The notes beneath the pieces were generated by a model, which saw nothing but the letters and a program-made list of their open reading frames with translations, was not told where the DNA came from and searched no databases. 64,000 nt of DNA from Lachnospiraceae bacterium (lineage in GTDB: Bacteria > Bacillota > Clostridia > Lachnospirales > Lachnospiraceae): the NCBI GenBank assembly GCA_015057865.1, contig SVDH01000007.1, positions 1 through 64,000 of the forward strand, written 5' to 3'. Shown here piece by piece: positions 55,103-63,397 of this stretch; position 1 is the first letter of the stretch, and each line of letters starts with the position of its first letter. Both the position numbers and the translations under genes were made by a program.

Positions 55103-55858
55103 ATGCGATTGATATCATGGAATGTAAATGGACTCAGAGCCTGTGTGGGAAAAGGGTTTCTTGACTTCTTTCATGAGGTAGATGCGGATATTTTTTGTGT
55201 CCAGGAGACAAAGCTGCAGGAAGGACAGATCGACCTCGATCTTCCCGGGTATCATCAGTACTGGAACTATGCCGTGAAGAAGGGGTATTCCGGTACAGCT
55301 GTCTTCACAAAGCAGGAACCGGTTTCCGTTCACTATGGACTTGGAATAGAAGAACATGATCAGGAAGGGCGTGTGATCACGCTGGAATTTGAAGATTTCT
55401 ACTTTGTCACGGTCTATACACCGAATTCACAGAATGAACTTAAGCGTCTTGACTACCGTATGACATGGGAAGATTTGTTTCGTGCGTATTTGATGAAGCT
55501 TGATGAGAAAAAGCCTGTTGTGGTATGCGGGGATATGAACGTGGCACATCAGGAGATTGACTTAAAGAATCCTGCATCAAACCGTCGCAATGCAGGGTTT
55601 ACCGATGAAGAGCGCGGGAAATTTTCTGAGCTGCTGGAAGCAGGCATGGTTGATTCTTTCCGCTATTTCTATCCGGACCAGACAGAGATCTATTCCTGGT
55701 GGTCCTATCGGTTCCAGGCCCGTTCCCGGAATGCAGGGTGGCGTATCGACTACTTCCTGGTTTCCGAGAGGGCAAAGGAAAATATGCAGGATGCAAAGAT
55801 CCTGACAGAGATCATGGGATCGGATCATTGCCCTGTTGAACTGGAGATCTCATTTTAA
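55103..55858 (+). CDS. xth: Exodeoxyribonuclease III / AP endonuclease
   Basis: A base-excision repair nuclease of the ExoIII/ExoA type. Motifs are [65 protein letters not shown] and [11 protein letters not shown]. The 251 residues are typical. AAAGGAG precedes the ATG; an upstream TATACT (55064-55069) is a possible -10 with no clear -35. Confidence 0.96.
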   Translation: MRLISWNVNGLRACVGKGFLDFFHEVDADIFCVQETKLQEGQIDLDLPGYHQYWNYAVKKGYSGTAVFTKQEPVSVHYGLGIEEHDQEGRVITLEFEDFYFVTVYTPNSQNELKRLDYRMTWEDLFRAYLMKLDEKKPVVVCGDMNVAHQEIDLKNPASNRRNAGFTDEERGKFSELLEAGMVDSFRYFYPDQTEIYSWWSYRFQARSRNAGWRIDYFLVSERAKENMQDAKILTEIMGSDHCPVELEISF

Positions 55859-55874
55859 GTCGGAGTAAGGAATT

Positions 55875-56786
55875 ATGGATAATAGAAAACCAGAACAATT
55901 AAAAGGAATCGTAGATGCCCTGGTGGAAAACTATGATACACATCGTGTGACTTCAAAGATCGACTGCATGACACAGCCCAGCAGGGAAGTGATTAAGAAC
56001 ATTATAGAGGATCTTCGGAAGCTCGTTTTTCCAGGCTTTTTTGAACAGAAACGTTTGAAAAGTGATATGATCACATATTATGTCGGTGATCTGCTGGAAG
56101 ACATCAGCTATAACTTAAACAAACAGATTGTAAAGGCATACAGAAGCTGTAACTGTGACGGGCAGGATGAAGAGCTGATCAAGGAAACGGCAAATACACA
56201 GTGTATGTCATTTTTGTCACGTCTCCCGGCGATTCGCGATATCCTGTATACGGATGTTGAAGCAGCGTATGACGGCGACCCGGCTGCTTACAGCAAGGAC
56301 GAGATCATCTATTCTTATCCGGGACTGCAGGCGATTACGGTATATCGGATGGCGCATGAACTGTTTCTTCTGAATGTTCCGGTGATTCCGCGTATGATGA
56401 CCGAATACGCGCACAGCAAAACAGGCATCGACATCCATCCGGGCGCGACGATCGGTAAATACTTCTTTATCGATCACGGAACCGGCATCGTAATCGGTGA
56501 GACGACCATTATTGGTGAGCATGTGAAAGTATACCAGGGCGTGACACTGGGCGGTCTTTCCACAAGCGGAGGACAGGCGCTCAAAGGCGTTAAACGTCAC
56601 CCGACGATTGAAGATAACGTAACGATTTACTCCGGCGCATCGATCCTTGGCGGCGATACCGTCATCGGAACCGGATCCATGATCGGAGGCAATGCATTTG
56701 TAACCCGTTCCGTACCGCCAAATACCAGAGTGGCGGCCAGAGCGGTGGGTACGGATCAGAATAAAAATATTTCTGACGTGCGCTAA
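55875..56786 (+). CDS. cysE: Serine O-acetyltransferase
   Basis: Acetylates L-serine, the first step of cysteine synthesis. The N-terminal helical domain is followed by a left-handed beta-helix of hexapeptide repeats: GIDIHPGATIGKYFFIDHG, GTGIVIGETTIIGEHVKVYQ, and GVTLGGLST. The protein is 303 residues, the longer SAT form found in Clostridia. No Cys T-box leader was seen. lepB follows 10 bases later. Confidence 0.93.
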   Translation: MDNRKPEQLKGIVDALVENYDTHRVTSKIDCMTQPSREVIKNIIEDLRKLVFPGFFEQKRLKSDMITYYVGDLLEDISYNLNKQIVKAYRSCNCDGQDEELIKETANTQCMSFLSRLPAIRDILYTDVEAAYDGDPAAYSKDEIIYSYPGLQAITVYRMAHELFLLNVPVIPRMMTEYAHSKTGIDIHPGATIGKYFFIDHGTGIVIGETTIIGEHVKVYQGVTLGGLSTSGGQALKGVKRHPTIEDNVTIYSGASILGGDTVIGTGSMIGGNAFVTRSVPPNTRVAARAVGTDQNKNISDVR

Positions 56787-56796
56787 GGAGGGACAA

Positions 56797-57468
56797 ATGA
56801 GTCGGAGAACGAACAGACTCGATGAGACAGAAACAGATATTGTGAATTTCGATAAAGAGGATGTCGAAGCCGCATTAAAGCAGCATAAGACCAGGAAAGA
56901 AGTCTTTAGCTGGATCCGGACTTTTGTGATCGCGATCCTGATCGTTTTGGTATTGACACAGGTTGTGATCATTAACGCGAGGGTGCCGTCCGGGTCGATG
57001 GAAAACACCATCATGACCGGAGACCGGCTGATCGGATTGCGGCTGGCATATCTGAAGAGTGAGCCAAAGCGCGGCGACATCATTCTTTTCAAATATCCTG
57101 TGAATGAATCCGAAACCTATATCAAGCGTGTGATCGGAGAAGCGGGTGATACCATCGAGATCACAGATGGGAATATTTACATCAATGGTTCTGAAACACC
57201 GTTTCAAGAGCCATATTTGAAAGAAGAATGGCTTTTAAACAACGACGGCTATGTATTTCATGTGCCGGAGGATGCGGTTTTTGTGATGGGTGATAACAGA
57301 AATTATTCGGAGGACGGCAGATTCTGGGCAGAGAAAGCGCTGATGGCAGGTCTGGCGGATACGAAAAAGGATGCAGAGCAGTATTCCTATGTTTCCTATG
57401 ATAAGATACAGGGAAAAGCGCTGTTTACCTATTTTCGATCATTCCGAAGCCTGATGCAGACGAATTGA
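56797..57468 (+). CDS. lepB: Signal peptidase I
   Basis: Cleaves secretory signal peptides at the outer membrane face. A charged cytoplasmic N-terminus of about 45 residues precedes one membrane helix (TFVIAILIVLVLTQVVII), then the catalytic Ser motif PSGSMENTI, the Lys motif YIKRVIGEAGD and the FVMGDNRNYSEDGR box. The 223 residues fit the Gram-positive single-anchor form. Confidence 0.95.
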   Translation: MSRRTNRLDETETDIVNFDKEDVEAALKQHKTRKEVFSWIRTFVIAILIVLVLTQVVIINARVPSGSMENTIMTGDRLIGLRLAYLKSEPKRGDIILFKYPVNESETYIKRVIGEAGDTIEITDGNIYINGSETPFQEPYLKEEWLLNNDGYVFHVPEDAVFVMGDNRNYSEDGRFWAEKALMAGLADTKKDAEQYSYVSYDKIQGKALFTYFRSFRSLMQTN

Positions 57469-57526
57469 AATAAAGAAATGAATATTCATTGATGAATCAC
57501 ATAGAAAAAACCAAAGGAGAGAAACA

Positions 57527-58222
57527 ATGGAAAGTATGAAAGATTTTGAAAAAGAACTGGAAGCGTCCTATCAGTACATGGGCGACGGCGAAAAGGATAC
57601 GGATGAGCTCTATGCCTGGGAGAAGGTAAAAGAGTACATGGAGAACAAGGAGATCCTTGAAGTCGAGATCAGCGGCGTCGTGAACAAAGGCGTGATCGCC
57701 ATGGTGGAAGGCATCCGTGCATTTATTCCGGGCTCCAGATTGTCCTTAAAGCATGTTGATGATCTGAATGAGTGGCTTGGCAAGACGATTCGTGTCCGTG
57801 TTATTACGGCAGAGCCGGAAGACAATAAGCTTGTCCTGTCTGCCCGTGAGATCCTGAAAGAAGAAAGAGATGCCGAAAAAGCGGGCCGTATCGCAGCAAT
57901 CGAGACGGGTTCAGTTCTGACAGGTACTGTTGAGACCATCAAGGATTACGGCGCATTTGTCGGACTCGGTGAGGGTGTATCCGGTCTTGTACATATTTCC
58001 CAGATCTCCCGTGAGCGGATCAAACATCCGTCAGTCGTTCTTTCTGAGGGACAGGAAGTAACTGTAAAGGTAATCGGAAAGAAAGACGGCAAGATCAGCC
58101 TGAGCATCAAAGCCTTAGAAGAAGAGAAAGAACGCGAGGAAGAGGTTGAGGTTGAACTGCCGAAATCTGAAGAAATCGGTACTTCACTTGGTGACCTGCT
58201 TAAAAACATTAAGCTTTCATAA
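57527..58222 (+). CDS. S1 RNA-binding domain protein
   Basis: A 231-residue cytosolic protein with two S1 domains: the first from about residue 45 (ISGVVNKGVIAMVEGIRAFIPGSRLS), the second from about 125 (GSVLTGTVETIKDYGAFV, then LGEGVSGLVHISQIS). An acidic linker and tail surround them. It resembles the short RpsA-like/YugI-type S1 proteins and probably binds RNA or the ribosome; no catalytic part is present. GGAGAG precedes the ATG. Confidence 0.85.
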   Translation: MESMKDFEKELEASYQYMGDGEKDTDELYAWEKVKEYMENKEILEVEISGVVNKGVIAMVEGIRAFIPGSRLSLKHVDDLNEWLGKTIRVRVITAEPEDNKLVLSAREILKEERDAEKAGRIAAIETGSVLTGTVETIKDYGAFVGLGEGVSGLVHISQISRERIKHPSVVLSEGQEVTVKVIGKKDGKISLSIKALEEEKEREEEVEVELPKSEEIGTSLGDLLKNIKLS

Positions 58223-58239
58223 ATCCGGATGGGTATGAT

Positions 58240-59211
58240 ATGAAGAAAAATGCAAACAGCATGGAAATGCTTGAAATTGACAATAAAAAGTTGGAAGAAG
58301 AGATCACTGTTTTTAAAAAGGATCCGGGCAACAAGGATCATGTGGTGTCTCTGATGGCGTCGATCCGCACGGCGAGACTTTTACTTCCGGCAAAGTTTCC
58401 TTCTGACTTAAGCGATGAGATCAAGGGTATGATCAAAAATCGCATTAAGATTCCGAAGGAGAAAATGCCGCCGCTGTATCCGGTGCTTGAGCAGAACCAG
58501 CAGGGAGAGCTTTATGTGGCGGTCTATACATCCAAAAAGCATATCACAAACCCGCAGGATTATCCGGTGATCATCAATACGAATTTTGAGCAGGTGACAC
58601 GGATTGCAGGAGATAAAAAGCTGAACATCCGCGGTGTGATCGTAAACCCGAGAACAGATAAACTCACACTGCATCCACAGTTTCTGGATGCGGTCGGCCG
58701 CATGAGCGAAAAGGTGAACAATCAGACGGACGGTGTCAGAGAGGTAAAGATGACACGCGGTGAGTTTGAGGCATTTGCCAGAAAGAATGTCGAGCATACT
58801 GCACTCGTTAAGGCAGCCTTTTCGGACAGCGCGACTTTTATGCAGCAGCTTGACGAAATGCGGGAAAGCCTGATCTATGGATATTACAAGCAGCCTTATG
58901 GCGATAAGATCACCTGCCCGTACAAAGAGGATCAGTTTGATGTCATGGTCTTAGACATCAGAGATGACTGCCGGATCGCATCGGTCGTTGTTCCACTGCC
59001 AAAAGGAATGACAGGCTGTTACCATCTTTGCTTTGTGTATGATCCGAACACCGAAGTCGTCCGTTATTTCATCTTCGAAAAGCAGGCAGAGGAAGAAGTG
59101 GCTATGGTCAAGGAAGTACAGCCTGACGGCAGCGAATCTCTGATCGGAGAAGCGCCCGTAGCCGGCAGCGAGATGTCCTTTGTACTTGATCATCTGGACA
59201 CAGAAGCATAA
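58240..59211 (+). CDS. SseB-family-like protein
   Basis: A 323-residue protein with an SseB-like core: an N-terminal part with LMASIRTARLLLPAKF, then LYPVLEQNQQGELYVAVYTSKKHI and VIVNPRTDKLTLHPQFLD, which fit the SseB N-terminal domain. The C-terminal part is a separate alpha/beta region. The molecular function of the family is unclear (named for serine sensitivity in E. coli). No membrane segment is seen. It precedes the riboswitch. Confidence 0.65.
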   Translation: MKKNANSMEMLEIDNKKLEEEITVFKKDPGNKDHVVSLMASIRTARLLLPAKFPSDLSDEIKGMIKNRIKIPKEKMPPLYPVLEQNQQGELYVAVYTSKKHITNPQDYPVIINTNFEQVTRIAGDKKLNIRGVIVNPRTDKLTLHPQFLDAVGRMSEKVNNQTDGVREVKMTRGEFEAFARKNVEHTALVKAAFSDSATFMQQLDEMRESLIYGYYKQPYGDKITCPYKEDQFDVMVLDIRDDCRIASVVVPLPKGMTGCYHLCFVYDPNTEVVRYFIFEKQAEEEVAMVKEVQPDGSESLIGEAPVAGSEMSFVLDHLDTEA

Positions 59212-59230
59212 AACAACTATAATACCTCAT

Positions 59231-59270
59231 GGACAGTTCGTTGGTGCCATCCTGTCCTTAAAAAAAACCA
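59231..59270 (+). promoter_or_regulatory. PreQ1-I riboswitch aptamer
   Basis: P1 stem GGACAG (59231-59236) / CTGTCC (59252-59257) encloses a 15-base loop beginning TTCGTTGG. After P1 comes the A-rich stretch TTAAAAAAAA and CCA (59268-59270), which can form the class I pseudoknot with TGG (59242-59244) in the loop. This layout matches preQ1-I aptamers, and the downstream genes all make preQ1, which strongly supports it. Confidence 0.88.
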
Positions 59271-59301
59271 GGACCGGATTCAAAGATTACGGAGAATCTA
59301 T

Positions 59302-59328
59302 GCCCTGGGACAACCAGGGCTTTTTTTA
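59302..59328 (+). terminator. Riboswitch-controlled terminator
   Basis: GCCCTGG (59302-59308) pairs with CCAGGGC (59314-59320), then seven T residues. The CCTGG part (59304-59308) can instead pair with CCAGG (59268-59272) of the aptamer tail, giving a mutually exclusive antiterminator. Bound preQ1 should favour termination. Confidence 0.88.
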
Positions 59329-59332
59329 TTGA

Positions 59333-59365
59333 GGTGCCAGGCACCTTCGCGAAGTAAAGTGCGAA
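59333..59365. repeat. GGTGCC-type repeat, 5' copy
   Basis: GGTGCCAGGCACCTTCGC (59333-59350), with TTCGC/GCGAA closing a hairpin to 59365. It shares the GGCACCTTCGC core with the larger repeat at 62255-62335 and lies between the riboswitch terminator and queD. Confidence 0.7.
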
Positions 59366-59380
59366 AGCGAAAGGAGAAAT

Positions 59381-59806
59381 ATGTACAGTATTCGATCGGA
59401 AGCGCATTTTGATGCGGCGCATTTTCTGGCCGGTCATGATGGTAAATGTAAAAATATCCATGGACATCGTTGGGTGATCGAGGCTGAAGTAACGGCAGAG
59501 CAGCTGATCGAAGAGGGGCCATTGAGGGGCATGGTTTCTGATTTTGCGCTGCTGAAAAAAGATCTGAAAGAGATCGCGGACCGGTTTGATCATACCCTTA
59601 TCTATGAGGATGGTACGCTGTGGGAAGAGACGCTGGCAGCACTGAAAAAGCAGGGATTTGCACTGATAAAAGTGCCATTTCGCCCGACTGCAGAGCATCT
59701 CGCAGAGCATATTTATGAACTGCTTGAGGCACGCGGCTATCAGGTTTTGGAAACTGCTGTCAATGAATCGCCGCACAACCGTGCAGTTTACCGGAGGATG
59801 TTATGA
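59381..59806 (+). CDS. queD: 6-carboxy-5,6,7,8-tetrahydropterin synthase
   Basis: Second step of preQ0/preQ1 synthesis, converting dihydroneopterin triphosphate to carboxytetrahydropterin. Zinc ligands are in HFDAAHFL and NIHGHRW; FDHTLIYED and the late PTAEHLAEHIYE Glu region are conserved. It has 141 residues. AAAGGAG precedes the ATG. It is the first gene of the riboswitch-controlled operon and overlaps queE by 4 bases. Confidence 0.95.
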   Translation: MYSIRSEAHFDAAHFLAGHDGKCKNIHGHRWVIEAEVTAEQLIEEGPLRGMVSDFALLKKDLKEIADRFDHTLIYEDGTLWEETLAALKKQGFALIKVPFRPTAEHLAEHIYELLEARGYQVLETAVNESPHNRAVYRRML

Positions 59807-60462
59807 GAGTCGCAGAGATCTTTGAGAGCATTAACGGAGAAGGTCCGCTTGCAGGACAGCGCGCATTGTTTGTGCGGTTTGCCGGCTGTAACATCCGTTG
59901 TTCCTACTGTGATACCGCCTGGGCAAATGCACCGGACTATGCGGGGCATGAAATGACGGTGGACGAAATATCAGAGGTGATCGAAAAAGCGCAGATCAGG
60001 AACATTACCATTACCGGCGGGGAGCCGTTATTGCAAAAGGAAATGCCGCAGCTTTTGCGGGCATTGGCGGATAAGGGGACGCATTGGATAGAAATTGAGA
60101 CGAATGGTACGGTCAGTCTGACGCCGTTTTGTGATATTTCAGAGTGCATTTCCTTTACGATGGATTATAAACTTCCGGGAAGCGGGATGGAAGATACGAT
60201 GTGTGTGGACAACTTCCGATTGCTTAAAAAAAGCGACAGTGTAAAATTTGTCGTTGGAAGTGTAAAAGACCTTGCGCGTGCAGGGGAAGTAATTGCAAGA
60301 GAAAAACTGCAGGGGAGATGTCACATATTTTTGTCTCCTGTGCACGGCGCGATCGATCCGGAGGAGATCGTAGAGTTTATCAAGACAAACCGCCTTGATC
60401 AGGTGAATCTTGGGCTGCAGCTGCATAAGATCATCTGGGATCCCGATCGGCGGGGCGTATAA
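59803..60462 (+). CDS. queE: 7-carboxy-7-deazaguanine synthase
   Basis: A radical-SAM enzyme making the deazapurine ring. It starts VAEIFESINGEGPLAGQ and has a radical-SAM cluster motif with C-x3-C-x2-C (CNIRCSYC), followed by TITGGEPLLQ. The 219 residues are usual. Its ATG overlaps the queD stop. Confidence 0.95.
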   Translation: MRVAEIFESINGEGPLAGQRALFVRFAGCNIRCSYCDTAWANAPDYAGHEMTVDEISEVIEKAQIRNITITGGEPLLQKEMPQLLRALADKGTHWIEIETNGTVSLTPFCDISECISFTMDYKLPGSGMEDTMCVDNFRLLKKSDSVKFVVGSVKDLARAGEVIAREKLQGRCHIFLSPVHGAIDPEEIVEFIKTNRLDQVNLGLQLHKIIWDPDRRGV

Positions 60463-60481
60463 AGAAAGGACATAAAAAGCA

Positions 60482-61069
60482 ATGGCAATTGATCAGGAAG
60501 CAATAAAAACACATATAAAAGGGATACTGGAAGCGCTTGGAGAAGATCCGGAGCGTGAGGGACTGAAAGCGACGCCGGAGCGCGTTGCGCGGATGTGCGT
60601 GGAGATCTTTGCGGGAATCCAGTATACGAACCATGAGATCGCGGAAATGTTTAATACAACATTTGAGGAGGATATGGATGATTTTGAAAAGCATGATGAT
60701 ATGGTCATCGTCAAAGACATTGACATCTTCAGCTTTTGCGAACATCACATGATCCTGATGTATGATATGAAAGCAACGATCGCTTATCTCCCGAAGGGAA
60801 AGGTCATCGGTTTGAGTAAGCTTGCGCGAATCGCGGACATGGTTTCAAGAAGGCTGCAGCTGCAGGAGCGCATCGGTCAGGATATAGCAGAGATCGTCAC
60901 AGAGATCACCGGCTCTGAAGATGTGGCGGTCGTGCTGGAAGGATATCATGGCTGCATGGCGGCCCGCGGCATCAAAAAGCCCAATGCGAAAACGGAGACC
61001 AGCACGCTGCGCGGACGGTTCCGGACTGATCCGGGTCTGCAGCTGCGTTTGTATGGAAATCACAGATAG
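60482..61069 (+). CDS. folE: GTP cyclohydrolase I
   Basis: Makes dihydroneopterin triphosphate from GTP; inside this operon it feeds QueD rather than, or as well as, folate. Key motifs are [25 protein letters not shown] (zinc Cys/His), [30 protein letters not shown] and the [22 protein letters not shown] block. The protein has 195 residues. Confidence 0.95.
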   Translation: MAIDQEAIKTHIKGILEALGEDPEREGLKATPERVARMCVEIFAGIQYTNHEIAEMFNTTFEEDMDDFEKHDDMVIVKDIDIFSFCEHHMILMYDMKATIAYLPKGKVIGLSKLARIADMVSRRLQLQERIGQDIAEIVTEITGSEDVAVVLEGYHGCMAARGIKKPNAKTETSTLRGRFRTDPGLQLRLYGNHR

Positions 61070-61082
61070 ACGGAGGCATAAA

Positions 61083-61760
61083 ATGAAGGCATTGGTATTG
61101 CTCTCCGGAGGAGTGGATTCTGCGACATCACTTGCGATGCTGTGTAAAGAACATGGCGCAGAGAATGTCGTAGCGCTTTCCATTTCTTATGGACAGAAGC
61201 ATGAAAAAGAGCTGCTGGCGTCTGAACGCCTGGCAGAGTATTACGGCGTCGAGCATCTGTATCTTGATCTGACGCCGATCTTCCAATACAGTAACTGCTC
61301 GCTTTTATCACATTCGGATCAGGAAATTCCGCAGGAAGATTATGCGACCCAGCTTGACGGGCAGGAAGGGAAACCGGTCACAACCTATGTGCCGTTTCGC
61401 AACGGTCTGTTTTTGTCAGTGGCAGCCAGCGTTGCACTGTCAAAGGGGTGTGAGATTGTCAACTACGGTGCACATCGGGATGACGCAGCCGGACAGGCTT
61501 ATCCGGATTGCTCACAGGAATTCTATGATGCGATGAATGCTGCGATCGTGGAAGGCAGCGGCGGGCAGGCAAGGCTGGAAGCACCTTTTGTAGGCATGAC
61601 AAAGGCTGAAGTCGTAAAGATCGGATTAAAGCTGCATGTGCCGTATCAGATGACCTGGAGCTGTTACGAAGGCGGGGAAAAACCATGCGGACACTGTGCG
61701 ACATGCATCGACCGGGCAAAAGCATTTGCCGCAAACGGGGTAAAGGATCCGGCATTATAG
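61083..61760 (+). CDS. queC: 7-cyano-7-deazaguanine synthase
   Basis: ATP-dependent conversion of carboxydeazaguanine to preQ0. The PP-loop is [22 protein letters not shown] and [17 protein letters not shown] are conserved, and the C-terminal zinc Cys cluster is [15 protein letters not shown]. The ATG at 61083 behind CGGAGG gives 225 residues; longer in-frame starts lie inside folE. Confidence 0.96.
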   Translation: MKALVLLSGGVDSATSLAMLCKEHGAENVVALSISYGQKHEKELLASERLAEYYGVEHLYLDLTPIFQYSNCSLLSHSDQEIPQEDYATQLDGQEGKPVTTYVPFRNGLFLSVAASVALSKGCEIVNYGAHRDDAAGQAYPDCSQEFYDAMNAAIVEGSGGQARLEAPFVGMTKAEVVKIGLKLHVPYQMTWSCYEGGEKPCGHCATCIDRAKAFAANGVKDPAL

Positions 61761-61773
61761 ATGGAGGAAACAA

Positions 61774-62256
61774 ATGAGAGAAAGAGAAAATATGACACAT
61801 CTGGGAAGTCAGGGGACAACGTATGAATCGGACTACAATCCGGGACTCCTGGAGAGTTTTGAAAACAGATATCCGGACAGAGACTATTTTGTCAAATTCA
61901 ACTGTCCGGAATTTACGAGCCTTTGTCCGATCACCGGACAGCCTGATTTTGCAAACATCGTGATCGCCTATGTGCCCGACCGGCGGATGGTGGAGAGCAA
62001 GTCATTAAAGCTCTATCTGTTCAGCTATCGCAATCATGGTGATTTTCATGAAGACTGTGTCAACCGGATCATGGATGATCTGATTGCGCTGATGTCGCCC
62101 AGATATATCGAAGTCTGGGGGCGGTTTATGCCGCGCGGCGGAATCTCCATTGATCCGTACTGCAATTACGGAAAGCCGGGTACAGAGTGGGAGCAGGTCG
62201 CAAAGAAGCGTCTGACGGAGCACGATATGCATCCCGATGCTGTAGATAACAGATAG
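61774..62256 (+). CDS. queF: NADPH-dependent 7-cyano-7-deazaguanine reductase
   Basis: Reduces the nitrile of preQ0 to the amine preQ1, the ligand of the upstream riboswitch. The unimodular form has 160 residues, with the catalytic Cys in [13 protein letters not shown] and [31 protein letters not shown] precedes the ATG. The TAG stop overlaps the left arm of the 62255-62302 inverted repeat. It is the last gene of the operon. Confidence 0.96.
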   Translation: MRERENMTHLGSQGTTYESDYNPGLLESFENRYPDRDYFVKFNCPEFTSLCPITGQPDFANIVIAYVPDRRMVESKSLKLYLFSYRNHGDFHEDCVNRIMDDLIALMSPRYIEVWGRFMPRGGISIDPYCNYGKPGTEWEQVAKKRLTEHDMHPDAVDNR

Positions 62257-62335
62257 GGGTCAGGCACCTTCGCACGTTAATGTGCGAAGGTGCCTGACCC
62301 CTTAACACTTTAAAGCGCGAAGGTGCCTGACCCCT
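62255..62335. repeat. REP-like GGGGTCAGGCACC repeat, three copies
   Basis: A perfect 21-bp inverted repeat (62255-62275 and 62282-62302; arms begin AGGGGTCAGGCACCTTCGCA, loop GTTAAT) is followed by a third, partial copy (GCGAAGGTGCCTGACCCCT, 62317-62335). The first arm overlaps the queF stop codon; the third copy overlaps the stop codon of the minus-strand DAHP synthase. Such elements resemble REP sequences moved by IS200-like RAYT transposases. It may also work as a bidirectional terminator. Confidence 0.88.
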
Positions 62336-63362
62336 ATACATGTTCTGCGATGTAGTAGAGCAGGTCTCTGGTGTCTTCCCAGCCGAGGCACGGATCGGTG
62401 ATGGATTTGCCATAAATGTGCTCACCGATCTTCTGGTTGCCTTCCTCAATGTAGCTTTCGATCATGAGACCTTTGACAAGACGTTTGATCGAATGAGATT
62501 CCATGCGGTTGTGCAGGATCTCTTTTGAAATGCGGATTTGCTCACGGTATTTCTTCGCGGAGTTTGAGTGATTACAGTCGATGATGCATGCATGGTTGAC
62601 AAGATCCATTTTTTCATACATATCGATCAGGCGCTTCAGATCTTCGTAGTGATAATTCGGCGTGCTTTCGCCACGCTTATTGACGGCACCACGCAGGACA
62701 ACATGTGTCAGCGGATTGCCGTTCGTATCGACTTCCCAGCCTCTGTGTACAAAATGATGTGGATGCTGTGCGGCATAGACGGAATTGAGCATAACGGAAA
62801 AGTCGCCGCTGGTCGGGTTTTTCATGCCGCTGGCAACATCAAAACCGCTGACAGTCAGACGATGCTGCTGATCCTCGACGGAACGCGCACCGATCGCGAC
62901 ATAGGAGATCAGATCATCAAGATAATCCCAGTTTTCCGGATAAAGCATCTCGTCTGCCGCAGACAGCCCGGTCTCTTCGAGGGAACGCAGGTGCAGCTTG
63001 CGCACTGCGATCAGGCCTGCAAGCATATCAGGCCGCGCTTCCGGATCCGGCTGCGTTGCGATTCCTTTATAGCCCTCGCCGGTGGTACGCGGTTTGTTCG
63101 TATAAATACGCGGGATGATGATCAGGCGGTCTTTTGTCTCGGCCTGGATCGGAACAAGTCGCTTGATATAATCCATAACGGAAGTCTCGTTGTCAGCAGA
63201 GCACGGTCCGATGATCACAAGAAATTTATCGGACTCGCCGCGGATGACAGCGGAAATCTCTTTGTCCCGCGCCTCTTTTGTGGCGCGGGCTTTTTCCGAT
63301 AACGGAAACTCCTGCTTAATCTCAGCGGGTGTCGGTAATTGGTCGATGTAAGTAAAACTCAT
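62334..63362 (-). CDS. aroF: 3-deoxy-7-phosphoheptulonate synthase (class I)
   Basis: DAHP synthase, the first step of the shikimate pathway, joining PEP and erythrose 4-phosphate. It is of the E. coli AroF/G/H type: FLVIIGPCSADNETSVMDY, RIYTNKPRTTGEGYKG, GARSVEDQQHRLTVSGFDVASGMKNPTSGD and CIIDCNHSNSAKK. The 342 residues match. AAAGGGGAAAG precedes the ATG. Which allosteric class it belongs to cannot be read reliably, so the symbol is generic. Confidence 0.93.
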   Translation of the reverse strand: MSFTYIDQLPTPAEIKQEFPLSEKARATKEARDKEISAVIRGESDKFLVIIGPCSADNETSVMDYIKRLVPIQAETKDRLIIIPRIYTNKPRTTGEGYKGIATQPDPEARPDMLAGLIAVRKLHLRSLEETGLSAADEMLYPENWDYLDDLISYVAIGARSVEDQQHRLTVSGFDVASGMKNPTSGDFSVMLNSVYAAQHPHHFVHRGWEVDTNGNPLTHVVLRGAVNKRGESTPNYHYEDLKRLIDMYEKMDLVNHACIIDCNHSNSAKKYREQIRISKEILHNRMESHSIKRLVKGLMIESYIEEGNQKIGEHIYGKSITDPCLGWEDTRDLLYYIAEHV

Positions 63363-63397
63363 TTTTCTTTCCCCTTTTTCAATAATACGATAGGAAA

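Noticed and set aside
62255..62335. Small CRISPR or phage attachment site
   Set aside because: Three copies in inverted orientation with no unique spacers and no integrase nearby; REP-like is simpler.
62568..63302. 244-codon plus-strand ORF opposite DAHP synthase
   Set aside because: The sense strand encodes a complete conserved DAHP synthase; the antisense product resembles nothing.
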